Origin: Nitriliruptoraceae bacterium
GTDB taxonomy: Bacteria > Actinomycetota > Nitriliruptoria > Nitriliruptorales > Nitriliruptoraceae
DNA length: 5,354 nt
Direction: 5' to 3'
NCBI GenBank assembly: GCA_007121975.1
Contig: SKJO01000093.1
Coordinates: 1 to 5,354, forward strand
The stretch's first letter is position 1; every line of letters begins with the position of its first letter. Below, in pieces: positions 1-5,354 of the stretch. The position numbers and the translations under genes were made by a program. The notes below the pieces were generated by a model that was given only the letters and a program-made list of their open reading frames with translations, made no database searches and was not told where the DNA came from.

Positions 1-1233
1 GAGGAGCTCGCGGTCGCCGAGACCTGGGAGAACGGCAAGCCCGTCCGCGAGACCAAGGCCGCCGACCTGCCGCTGGCCGTCGACCACTTCCGCTACTTCG
101 CCTCGGCGATCCGTGGGCAGGAGGGCTCGATCGGCGAGCTCGACGAGCACACGGTCGCCTACCACTTCCACGAGCCGCTTGGTGTGGTCGGGCAGATCAT
201 CCCGTGGAACTTCCCGATCCTGATGGCGACCTGGAAGCTCGCACCGGCGCTCGCCGCCGGCAACGCGGTGGTGCTCAAGCCCGCCGAGCAGACCCCGGCC
301 TCGATCATGAAGGTCATGGAGCTGATCGGTGACCTGCTGCCCGACGGCGTGCTCAACGTCGTCAACGGCTTCGGGCTCGAGGCGGGCAAGCCGCTGGCCT
401 CCTCGCCACGGATCGCCAAGATCGCGTTCACCGGTGAGACCACCACCGGCCGGCTGATCATGCAGTACGCGTCGCAGAACCTCATCCCGGTCACCCTCGA
501 ACTCGGCGGCAAGAGCCCCAACGTGTTCCTGCCCGATGTCATGGAGGCCGACGACGCGTTCCTCGACAAGGCACTCGAGGGCTTCGTGATGTTCGCGCTC
601 AACCAGGGCGAGGTCTGCACCTGCCCGTCGCGCGCCCTGATCCACGAGTCGATCTACGACGAGTTCCTGTCCCGGGCGATCGCCCGCACCGAAGCGATCG
701 TGTGCGGTGACCCGCTCGACGACGACACGATGATCGGTGCGCAGGCCTCCAACGACCAGTTCGAGAAGATCCTGAGCTACTTCGACATCGGTCGTGCGGA
801 GGGCGCCAAGGTGCTCACCGGCGGCAACGCGCGCACCGTCGAGGGACTCGAGGACGGCTACTACATCGAGCCCACCGTGCTCGAGGGCACCAACAACATG
901 CGCGTGTTCCAGGAGGAGATCTTCGGTCCGGTGGTGGCGGTGACCTCGTTCCGCGACGAGGCGCACGCCCTCGAGATCGCCAACGACACCCTCTACGGGC
1001 TCGGCGCCGGGGTGTGGACCCGCGACAAGGGCACCGCCTACCGACTGGGTCGCGGGATCCAGGCCGGACGAGTCTGGACCAACTGCTACCACGCCTACCC
1101 GGCCCATGCCGCGTTCGGCGGGTACAAGGGCTCGGGGATCGGCCGAGAGAACCACAAGGCGATGCTGTCGCACTACCAGCAGACCAAGAACCTGCTGGTG
1201 TCCTACGACCCCAACCCGATGGGCTTCTTCTGA
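1..1233 (+). CDS. NAD(P)-dependent aldehyde dehydrogenase, AldB/ExaC acetaldehyde dehydrogenase type (5' end missing)
   Basis: Oxidises an aldehyde, probably acetaldehyde or another short aliphatic aldehyde, to the carboxylic acid with NAD(P)+ in the cytoplasm. Frame 1 is open from the first base, and 410 residues are visible. The family is about 505 residues long, so roughly 95 N-terminal residues lie outside the window. Numbering visible residues, I see the PWNFP motif (68-72, Asn70 expected to stabilise the thiohemiacetal), the cofactor-binding KPAEQTP (Lys93, Glu96), FTGETTTG (143-150), the general base Glu167 in LELGGKSPN, the nucleophile Cys206 in NQGEVCTCPSR, and EEIFGPV (305-311). The NQGEVCTCPSR form, with a second Cys two residues after the nucleophile, is typical of the AldB/ExaC group rather than betaine-aldehyde or succinate-semialdehyde enzymes. 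The gene ends NPMGFF and its TGA overlaps the ATG of the DUF779 gene, so the two are probably translationally coupled. The exact substrate cannot be read from the sequence. Confidence 0.95.
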   Translation, partial: EELAVAETWENGKPVRETKAADLPLAVDHFRYFASAIRGQEGSIGELDEHTVAYHFHEPLGVVGQIIPWNFPILMATWKLAPALAAGNAVVLKPAEQTPASIMKVMELIGDLLPDGVLNVVNGFGLEAGKPLASSPRIAKIAFTGETTTGRLIMQYASQNLIPVTLELGGKSPNVFLPDVMEADDAFLDKALEGFVMFALNQGEVCTCPSRALIHESIYDEFLSRAIARTEAIVCGDPLDDDTMIGAQASNDQFEKILSYFDIGRAEGAKVLTGGNARTVEGLEDGYYIEPTVLEGTNNMRVFQEEIFGPVVAVTSFRDEAHALEIANDTLYGLGAGVWTRDKGTAYRLGRGIQAGRVWTNCYHAYPAHAAFGGYKGSGIGRENHKAMLSHYQQTKNLLVSYDPNPMGFF

Positions 1234-1625
1234 TGGTCGACCGCGTGGCCATCACGCCGGAGGCCGAGGCGCTGCTCGGGCGCCTCGCCCTTCGGCACGG
1301 ACCGCTCATGTTCCACCAGTCGGGCGGGTGCTGCGACGGCTCCTCGCCGATGTGCTACCCGCGCGACGACTTCATCCTCGGGGATGCGGACGTGCACCTG
1401 GGCTGGGTGGCCGACACCCCCGTGTACATGTCGGTCGCGCAGTTCGAGTACTGGTCGCACACCCACCTGACCATCGACGTGGTGCCCGGCCGGGGGGCGG
1501 GCTTCAGCGTCGAGGCGCCCGAGGGCGTGCGGTTCGTGATCCGATCACGGCTGTTCACCGACGAGGAGACGGCCGAACTCACCCCACCACCGACCGGCAA
1601 CCAGCATGCGTCGGCGGCCGGCTGA
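1233..1625 (+). CDS. DUF779 family protein, partner gene of the aldehyde dehydrogenase
   Basis: A 130-residue soluble protein of the DUF779 family, whose biochemical role is not established to my knowledge. Recognisable family blocks are LLxxLxxRHGPLMFHQSGGCCDGSSPMC (residues 14-41), a segment ending YMSVAQFEYWSHTHLTIDVVPG (65-86) and APEGVRFVIRSRLF (95-108). Cys33, Cys34 and Cys41, with His22 and His28 nearby, look like a possible metal- or redox-active cluster; this is inference. The last 20 or so residues are Pro/Ala-rich and look non-conserved. The ATG at 1233 shares its A with the dehydrogenase TGA (TGATG), and I see no separate Shine-Dalgarno sequence, which supports coupled translation and choice of this start. 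DUF779 genes commonly lie beside ExaC/AldB-type dehydrogenases, so a role in that enzyme's activity, maturation or regulation is likely but unproven. Confidence 0.93.
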   Translation: MVDRVAITPEAEALLGRLALRHGPLMFHQSGGCCDGSSPMCYPRDDFILGDADVHLGWVADTPVYMSVAQFEYWSHTHLTIDVVPGRGAGFSVEAPEGVRFVIRSRLFTDEETAELTPPPTGNQHASAAG

Positions 1626-1664
1626 CGCACCCACCGGCCGGTAGGGTGACCCCGGTCCGGAAAC

Positions 1665-1680
1665 CTCCGGGCGTCCGGAG
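1665..1680 (+). terminator. Small hairpin after the dehydrogenase-DUF779 genes, possible terminator
   Basis: A perfect 6-bp inverted repeat, CTCCGG-gcgt-CCGGAG, lies 40 bp after the DUF779 stop codon. It is all but pure G/C in the stem and has a four-base loop, so it should fold in RNA. No T-tract follows, which is common in GC-rich actinobacteria but leaves intrinsic termination uncertain. A separate perfect 10-bp palindrome (ACCGGCCGGT) lies at 1633-1642. Either may equally be chance in such GC-rich DNA. Confidence 0.25.
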
Positions 1681-1686
1681 CCACGA

Positions 1687-1706
1687 TCGAGGTCGAACCT
1701 CGAGGT
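1687..1706. promoter_or_regulatory. Nested palindromes upstream of the CPBP gene, possible operator
   Basis: The sequence reads TCGAGGT-cga-ACCTCGA-GGT. It contains a perfect 7-bp inverted repeat (1687-1693 against 1697-1703) and, sharing its right arm, a perfect 10-bp palindrome ACCTCGAGGT (1697-1706). Thus a GAGGT/ACCTC half-site occurs three times in 20 bp. It ends 46 bp before the ATG chosen for the CPBP gene, a plausible place for a repressor site. I cannot see convincing -35/-10 boxes around it. An alternative GTG start at 1705 would fall inside it. The regulatory role is inference from symmetry and position only. Confidence 0.3.
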
Positions 1707-1752
1707 GAGGATCTTCACCGACCGTGGCGCCCCAGACGTGGACAGGGGAGCG

Positions 1753-2709
1753 ATGACACCGGCCGACCAGCGCCCGGACGCGCACGGGGCGGGTACTCCA
1801 CCGCCACCGCCACCACCGCCGTCTTCCGCTCCTCCTCCGCCCGGCGGTGCGTGGGGCGCGTCCGGGCCACCCCAGGCTTTCCCGCCGGCGCAGCCGTTCC
1901 CGCCGGCGCAGCCGCTCCCGCCGGCGCAGCCGTTCCCGCCGGCGCAGGCCGCCCCATCGTCCTCGCCGCACTGGAGCCAGGTGCCGTGGCGCACCTGGGA
2001 GGTCGTGGTCATCGGGCTGACCGGGCTGGTGCTCACCCTGGTCGTGGGCGTGCTGCTCGCCGTCGGCTTCGCCGTGACCGGGCTCGCCGAAGCCGACGAC
2101 CTGGCCACCTTGACCCTGGTCCTGGTGATCGTGCCCCCGCTGATCGTGCTGGCGATCGCCGGACTGTGGATCGGCGGGCGCTACCGCGGTGCTGGACTAC
2201 GGGCCGTGCTCACCCCTGCCGGCCCGCCGCAGACCTCCACCCTCAAGGCGCTGGGTCTGGCCACCGCGGCCGTGGCGGGCTGGTTCCTGGTGATCCAGCT
2301 GGGGCTGGGTTCGCTGGTCGACTGGATGAACCCGGGGTTCTTCGACGACGTGCAGTCCGAACTGGCCGACCTGGCCACCGGCAGCCCGGTCGAGGTCGCG
2401 GCGCTGGTCATCGCCGCGGTCGTGCTCGCACCGTTGTGGGAGGAGATCTTCTTCCGCGGACTGCTGTTCGCCGGCATGGAACGCCGGTTCGGGTTCTGGC
2501 CGGCCGCGCTGGTCTCGTCGCTGGTGTTCGGGCTGGTGCACTTCGAGGGGCTGGCAGCCGGCAGCTTCTACCTCATGGGCCAGACCGCGGTGCTCGGCCT
2601 GGTGCTGGCCTGGCTGCTGCGCCGCACCGGCACCCTGCTGGCCCCGATCGCCGCCCACACGCTCAACAACGTGATCGCGGTGGGCCTGTTGCTGGCCACG
2701 GCGGGCTGA
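1753..2709 (+). CDS. CPBP family intramembrane metalloprotease (CAAX/bacteriocin-processing type) with proline-rich N-terminal tail
   Basis: A 318-residue membrane protein of the CPBP/Abi (type II CAAX protease-like) family. The family diagnostics are in the C-terminal half: EEIFFRG (Glu230, Glu231, Arg235; the EExxxR motif), FGLVH (Phe259, His263) and HTLNN (His302, Asn306), the residues expected to form the glutamate-based catalytic site within the membrane. About seven hydrophobic segments are visible, near 84-107, 117-140, 164-186, 214-235, 247-264, 270-290 and 294-317. Residues 1-75 form a disordered cytoplasmic-looking tail: Pro8 run (16-23), PPPP (27-30) and four FPPAQP-like repeats (43-66). 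The substrate is unknown. Start choice: ATG 1753 has AGGGGAG just upstream but only two bases away; in-frame GTG codons at 1705 and 1738 are alternatives and would add 16 or 5 residues. The next gene begins 8 bp after the stop. Confidence 0.88.
   Translation: MTPADQRPDAHGAGTPPPPPPPPSSAPPPPGGAWGASGPPQAFPPAQPFPPAQPLPPAQPFPPAQAAPSSSPHWSQVPWRTWEVVVIGLTGLVLTLVVGVLLAVGFAVTGLAEADDLATLTLVLVIVPPLIVLAIAGLWIGGRYRGAGLRAVLTPAGPPQTSTLKALGLATAAVAGWFLVIQLGLGSLVDWMNPGFFDDVQSELADLATGSPVEVAALVIAAVVLAPLWEEIFFRGLLFAGMERRFGFWPAALVSSLVFGLVHFEGLAAGSFYLMGQTAVLGLVLAWLLRRTGTLLAPIAAHTLNNVIAVGLLLATAG
1879..1950 (+). repeat. Four tandem 18-bp repeats encoding FPPAQP within the CPBP gene
   Basis: Four consecutive in-frame units of the form TTCCCGCCGGCGCAGCCG start at 1879, 1897, 1915 and 1933. 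The third unit has CTC (Leu) in place of TTC (Phe), and the fourth ends GCC (Ala) in place of CCG (Pro). The near-identity at DNA level, including third positions, suggests recent slippage or duplication, so copy number probably varies among relatives without breaking the frame. The encoded stretch is a flexible Pro/Ala/Gln linker between the N-terminal tail and the first membrane segment. Confidence 0.9.
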
Positions 2710-2717
2710 GCCGCCCC

Positions 2718-3260
2718 GTGGACGACGACACCGGCTGGACGACCTGGCTGCTGGCCGTGTGGTCGCCCGAGGTGCGGGATGCGGTGGTCGGTCGCATCGT
2801 GCAGGCCAGCGTCGGCCACCGTGGCTGGATGGTGCGCGTGCTGGTCGACCCGGAGCGGGCCCGACCGGGCTGGACCGAGACGCTGCACGCACTGGTGCTG
2901 GCCGCGATCCGCGACGAGACCGGCGCCGACCTCGAGGTGATGGGCAGCCAGGCGGCGTGGGAGGCCTACGAGCAGGTGTGGGACGCGCTGGCCGAGCATT
3001 TCGCTGACGGTGGACCGCTGCCCTGCGTGCCGCTGGGCCGTGAACCCGAGGTGACCCGGCTGCTGACCAACCTGCCGGTGCAGGCTGCCGCCCACCTCGG
3101 CGCGGATGTCACCGGCGAGTGTCCCGACCCGTTGTGGCTCGCCGGTCGGCTGCGCATCGACCTCGACGGGCTGCATGCCTACCGGCGCCTGGACGGCGGA
3201 CGCCTTCCGAGCGACGTTGCCGCCGCCCTTCGCACCATCGAGCGGCTGGTGGCGGACTGA
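2718..3260 (+). CDS. Hypothetical protein, 180 residues, coupled to the CPBP gene
   Basis: I do not recognise this protein. From GTG 2718 it has 180 residues, no signal peptide and no membrane segment. It is acidic, alpha-helix-prone and rich in tryptophan (8: residues 7, 10, 15, 37, 52, 81, 88, 140). Two cysteines (103, 135) flank a short helix-like part. The middle (52-96) has the look of alternating helices around GWTETLHALVLAAIRDETGADLEV-type sequence, and the C-terminus ends with a predicted helix (165-180). The start follows the CPBP stop by 8 bp with only a weak ribosome binding site, which fits coupled translation; an in-frame GTG at 2757 (residue 14) is a less likely start, since it would drop the Trp-rich beginning. 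Codon use matches the neighbouring genes over the full length, so I take it as a real gene. Function with the CPBP protein is possible from context only. Confidence 0.8.
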   Translation: MDDDTGWTTWLLAVWSPEVRDAVVGRIVQASVGHRGWMVRVLVDPERARPGWTETLHALVLAAIRDETGADLEVMGSQAAWEAYEQVWDALAEHFADGGPLPCVPLGREPEVTRLLTNLPVQAAAHLGADVTGECPDPLWLAGRLRIDLDGLHAYRRLDGGRLPSDVAAALRTIERLVAD

Positions 3261-3285
3261 GCGTCGCTCACCCCACCGCGCTCAG
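3257..3285. terminator. Inverted repeat between convergent genes, possible bidirectional terminator
   Basis: CTGAGCG (3257-3263) and CGCTCAG (3279-3285) form a perfect 7-bp stem with a 15-base loop in the 21-bp gap between the two convergent genes. The stem includes the stop codons of both genes. A competing short pairing, GAGCG/CGCTC (3259-3269), has a loop too small to fold well. There is no flanking T-tract on either strand. Position between convergent genes is the main reason to propose termination. Confidence 0.35.
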
Positions 3286-3635
3286 AAGGTGGCGCTCTCC
3301 CCGCAGGCGCACGAGCCCGAGGAGTTCGGGTTCTCGATGGAGAAGCCCGAGGCCTCGAGCGACTCCTTCCAGTCGATCACGGTGCCCGACAGGTACGGCG
3401 CGGACATGCGGTCGAGCCGCACGCGGATGCCGTGCTGCACGACGTCCTGGTCGCCGTCGAGCTCACGGTCGTCGAAGAACAGCGCGTAGCGGAACCCGGC
3501 GCAGCCGCCGGCCTGCACGGCGACGCGCAGGGCGATGTCGTCGACGTCGGGCTGGTCGACCAGGAAGCTACGGACCTTCTCCGCGGCCTTCTCGGTCAGG
3601 GTGATGACCTGCTCGGTCTGCGTGTCGGTGCTCAC
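3282..3635 (-). CDS. erpA: A-type iron-sulfur cluster carrier/insertion protein, ErpA/IscA (HesB) family
   Basis: A 117-residue cytoplasmic carrier that receives Fe-S clusters from the assembly scaffold and hands them to apo-enzymes. The three conserved cluster-ligand cysteines are present: Cys45 in AGGCAGFRYALFFDD and Cys109/Cys111 in GSCACGES near the C-terminus. Other family features are the ITLTEKAAEKV start (11-21), LRVAVQAGGCAGF (36-48), DRMSAPYLSGTVIDW (75-89) and GFSIENPN (97-104). Length is normal for ErpA/IscA. It starts with GTG at 3635, with GAGGAG six bases upstream, an unusually clear Shine-Dalgarno site here. It stands apart from the suf/isc genes, as actinobacterial erpA usually does, and follows the gamma-glutamyltransferase-family gene after 135 bp, so it may have its own promoter. 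ErpA versus another A-type carrier cannot be separated with certainty from sequence alone. Confidence 0.94.
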   Translation of the reverse strand: MSTDTQTEQVITLTEKAAEKVRSFLVDQPDVDDIALRVAVQAGGCAGFRYALFFDDRELDGDQDVVQHGIRVRLDRMSAPYLSGTVIDWKESLEASGFSIENPNSSGSCACGESATF

Positions 3636-3641
3636 CGGGTG

Positions 3642-3647
3642 CTCCTC
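3642..3647 (-). promoter_or_regulatory. Ribosome binding site of erpA
   Basis: On the minus strand GAGGAG lies six bases before the GTG start at 3635. This near-consensus, well-spaced site decides the start and explains use of GTG. Confidence 0.75.
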
Positions 3648-3706
3648 GAATTGGTCTGGGTCGGCGCCGGCTCAGCAGGGGCGGACGCCTGGCGGAGGTG
3701 GCCGAG

Positions 3707-3712
3707 AGTGTA
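3707..3712 (-). promoter_or_regulatory. Possible -10 box for erpA
   Basis: The 135-bp gap upstream of erpA holds TACACT on the minus strand (TAnnnT form), about 70 bp before the start codon, in an otherwise very GC-rich stretch. No good -35 element lies 16-18 bp further upstream. The gap holds no other feature I can support. Many actinobacterial promoters have only a recognisable -10, so this is a candidate only. Confidence 0.25.
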
Positions 3713-3770
3713 GCGACGGAGACAAGATCCGGACCATCGCAGGACGGATCAGCCCGCAGCTGGGCGGCGT

Positions 3771-5321
3771 TCAGGGCACCAGGGCCGTGGAGCCGCCGCG
3801 CCGGGGGTCGCCCGCGCGCTCGCCGGAGGGCGTGACCGCGTGCACCCCGCCGAAGTACAGGTCGCGCACGGACCACTCGTTGGTGGCCCGCACCCCCCGC
3901 AGCTGATCGACCGCCGCACGGTCGAAGCCGGGCTCGACCTGGGCGAGGTGGCCGTCCCAGTGCACCCGGGGAGCCTGGACCGCGGCCGAGAGCCCGAAGC
4001 GGTCATCGATCAGGTGCACGAGCACCTGGGCGATGGCGCTGCGGATGCGTTCGCTGCCACCGCTGCCGAGCACGACGGGTTCGCCCTGCGCGGGAAGCAG
4101 GATGCTGGGCGCCATCATCGACCCCACCCGCTGCCCGGGCGGCTCGACGTGGAAGCCGGCCGGGTGCAGGTCGGCCTCGCCCATGATGTTGTTGGCCATC
4201 ACGCCGGTGTCGCCGAGGAAGATGCCCGAGCAGCTGCCGTTGGAGGTGGTCATCGACGCCAGGTTGCCCTCGGCGTCGACCACGCTGACGTGGGTGGTCC
4301 CCCGGCTGCTGCGCAGCGCAGATTCGGCCACGGCCGGGTCGGCCAGGGCCGTGTCCAGCGAGGCGTCGCTCGGCAGCGCGCCGCCGGAGGTGTGCAGATG
4401 CGTGATCTCATCGAGCACATCGAGCAGCGCAACCAGGCGCGAGCCGCTACCGGCCGGTGGCAGCGGCCCGCCACGTTCGAGCTGCGCCAGCGCGTAGGCG
4501 ACCAGGCTGGCGCCGAACGACGGCGGCGGGTTGCTCAGCACCCGGGCGCCGCGGTAGCCGAACACCAGCGGCTCGCGCTCCAGGACGGTGTAGCGCTGGA
4601 GGTCCTCGGCGGTGAGCAGGCCCCCGTTGGACGACATCTGGACGTCGAGGTGGCGCGCGAGTCCGGGGTCAGCGAAACCGGTCACGCGCCCGGCGCCGAC
4701 CTCGGTGAGCAACGCCGCCATGGGCTCGTTGACGACCGGGTCGTCGGGCCCGACCAGTGCGCCACGGCGGGTGTAGCGCTGACGCCCCTCCTCGGTGAGG
4801 GTGAAGACCGGCTCGAGCAGATGCAGCACCGCCAGCTGGTCGGGGCCGAGCGCCACCCCCTGCTCACACATCCGCCGGGCGGGGGCGATCACCGCATCGA
4901 GGTCAAGCCGACCCAGCCTCCGGTGGACGTGGAGGTAGCCGGCCAGCGCACCGGGCACCGCGATCGATCCGGAGCCGACGTTGAAGATCTGATCCGCGCC
5001 ACGGAAACGCACCGTGACCGGGGTGAAGTGCGGCTCGAGGGCGCTGGGGCCGCGCCCGGCTCCGGGGGTGTCGACGAAGAAGTCGAACACGACCTCCTCG
5101 CCGGCCGCGGTGCGGGCCAGCAGGAACCCGCCACCGGCGAGGCTGGTCAGGCAGGGTTCGACCACCGCCGCGGCGAAGCCGGCCGCGACGACCGCGTCGT
5201 AGGCGTTGCCGCCGGTGCCGAGCACCTCCGCGGCCGCCTCGACGGTGCGGGGATGGCCGGCGGCGACGACTCCGACGCCATGCCCGGACCCGCCCCCCAC
5301 CCCACGCCCGGACCCGCTCAC
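3771..5321 (-). CDS. ggt: Gamma-glutamyltransferase family protein (Ntn-hydrolase), divergent subgroup
   Basis: A 516-residue member of the gamma-glutamyltranspeptidase family, autoprocessing N-terminal-nucleophile hydrolases acting on gamma-glutamyl amides or related peptides. The conserved domain starts at about residue 16 (GVVAAGHPRTVEAAAEVLGT) after a Gly/Ser-rich tail. GGNAYDAVVAAGF (37-49) and EPCLTSLAGGGFLL (55-68) follow. The expected self-cleavage site is Gly341/Thr342 in RGTTHVSVVDAEGN, giving a large subunit of about 341 and a small one of 175 residues. SMMAPSILL (401-409) and LGSGGSERIRSAI (418-430, oxyanion-hole glycines) follow. There is no signal peptide, so a cytoplasmic location is likely, unlike classical secreted enzymes. 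It differs from E. coli Ggt where substrate is held: DFFVDTP (80-86) replaces DFREMAP and NNIMGEADL (377-385) replaces NNQMDDF. Start GTG 5321 has GGAG eight bases upstream; the frame is open to the window edge, so a longer form is not excluded. Confidence 0.92.
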   Translation of the reverse strand: MSGSGRGVGGGSGHGVGVVAAGHPRTVEAAAEVLGTGGNAYDAVVAAGFAAAVVEPCLTSLAGGGFLLARTAAGEEVVFDFFVDTPGAGRGPSALEPHFTPVTVRFRGADQIFNVGSGSIAVPGALAGYLHVHRRLGRLDLDAVIAPARRMCEQGVALGPDQLAVLHLLEPVFTLTEEGRQRYTRRGALVGPDDPVVNEPMAALLTEVGAGRVTGFADPGLARHLDVQMSSNGGLLTAEDLQRYTVLEREPLVFGYRGARVLSNPPPSFGASLVAYALAQLERGGPLPPAGSGSRLVALLDVLDEITHLHTSGGALPSDASLDTALADPAVAESALRSSRGTTHVSVVDAEGNLASMTTSNGSCSGIFLGDTGVMANNIMGEADLHPAGFHVEPPGQRVGSMMAPSILLPAQGEPVVLGSGGSERIRSAIAQVLVHLIDDRFGLSAAVQAPRVHWDGHLAQVEPGFDRAAVDQLRGVRATNEWSVRDLYFGGVHAVTPSGERAGDPRRGGSTALVP

Positions 5322-5354
5322 GACTGCTGCTCCGCGAGCCGGCGGCCGGCCTGC
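5318..5354 (-). CDS. C-terminal end of an upstream gene (partial, unidentified)
   Basis: On the minus strand, the frame shifted by one from the downstream gene reads QAGRRLAEQQS and then TGA (5318-5320). The stop overlaps the downstream GTG start as GTGA, the usual four-base overlap of translationally coupled actinobacterial genes. The peptide has a normal hydrophilic C-terminus composition, but only about 12 codons are visible, so neither the product nor the reality of the gene can be settled here. It would imply that the gamma-glutamyltransferase-family gene is not first in its operon. Confidence 0.4.
   Translation of the reverse strand, partial: QAGRRLAEQQS
5330..5333 (-). promoter_or_regulatory. 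Ribosome binding site of the gamma-glutamyltransferase-family gene
   Basis: GGAG on the minus strand lies eight bases before GTG 5321, inside the end of the probable upstream gene. It supports this start over an extension beyond the window. Confidence 0.5.

Noticed and set aside
1203..1466. Minus-strand open frame opposite the dehydrogenase-DUF779 junction
   Set aside because: It is antisense to two well-supported genes and has the composition expected of a GC-rich shadow frame.
1879..1950. Possible CRISPR-like repeat array
   Set aside because: Units are 18 bp, directly abutting with no spacers, and in frame within a proline-rich coding region.
1545..2108. Minus-strand open frame with repeated GGNGCAGG-like sequence, resembling a Gly/Cys-rich repeat protein
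   Set aside because: It is the antisense reading of the 18-bp repeats and proline codons of the CPBP gene. It runs across two other genes and has no ribosome binding site or independent support.
1851..2717. Long plus-strand open frame continuous with the 180-residue hypothetical protein, suggesting a 469-residue protein
   Set aside because: This part is the +2-shifted shadow of the CPBP gene: it is Arg/Gly/Ala-rich with no family features, while the CPBP frame carries clear motifs. Protein-like composition begins only near 2718.
3432..3713. Plus-strand open frame antisense to erpA running into the intergenic gap
   Set aside because: Its sequence mirrors the erpA codons (low-complexity Val/Leu/Gly pattern), and erpA on the other strand is unambiguous.
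3636..3770. Riboswitch or small RNA in the gap before erpA
   Set aside because: I searched the gap on both strands for strong paired stems or conserved riboswitch cores and saw none, only a weak -10-like box.
4033..4497. 154-codon plus-strand frame inside the gamma-glutamyltransferase-family gene
   Set aside because: It is a Ser/Pro/Ala-rich antisense shadow of a region with clear conserved motifs on the minus strand.

Overview
The window is very GC-rich, densely coding DNA with strong G/C preference at third codon positions, frequent GTG starts and very short or overlapping gene junctions. This fits an actinobacterial chromosome, but no taxonomic marker is present and the lineage below phylum is a guess. 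Nothing indicates a mobile element, phage, CRISPR array or RNA gene.

The left part (plus strand) holds an ordered run of four genes. First is the 3' part of an aldehyde dehydrogenase of the AldB/ExaC acetaldehyde dehydrogenase type (truncated by the window edge). It overlaps by one base a DUF779 gene, a known neighbour of such dehydrogenases. After a 127-bp gap containing several small palindromes comes a CPBP (CAAX protease/bacteriocin-processing) family membrane protein with a proline-rich N-terminal tail that includes four copies of an 18-bp tandem repeat. Eight bases after it begins a 180-residue soluble protein I do not recognise, probably co-transcribed with the CPBP gene.

The right part (minus strand) converges on the left part. 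Reading from the right edge, the last codons of a probable upstream gene overlap by four bases the start of a gamma-glutamyltransferase-family gene. After a 135-bp gap comes an A-type iron-sulfur carrier (ErpA/IscA family) with a strong ribosome binding site. The two convergent gene sets end 21 bp apart, at an inverted repeat that contains both stop codons.

Functionally these are mostly housekeeping or metabolic genes: aldehyde oxidation (dehydrogenase plus DUF779), a membrane protease-like protein with an unknown partner, Fe-S cluster delivery, and a gamma-glutamyl amide/peptide hydrolase-like enzyme. I do not see a new multi-gene system. The points most worth a second look are the non-canonical substrate pocket of the gamma-glutamyltransferase homologue, the conserved cysteine cluster of the DUF779 protein beside the dehydrogenase, and the unknown protein coupled to the CPBP gene.
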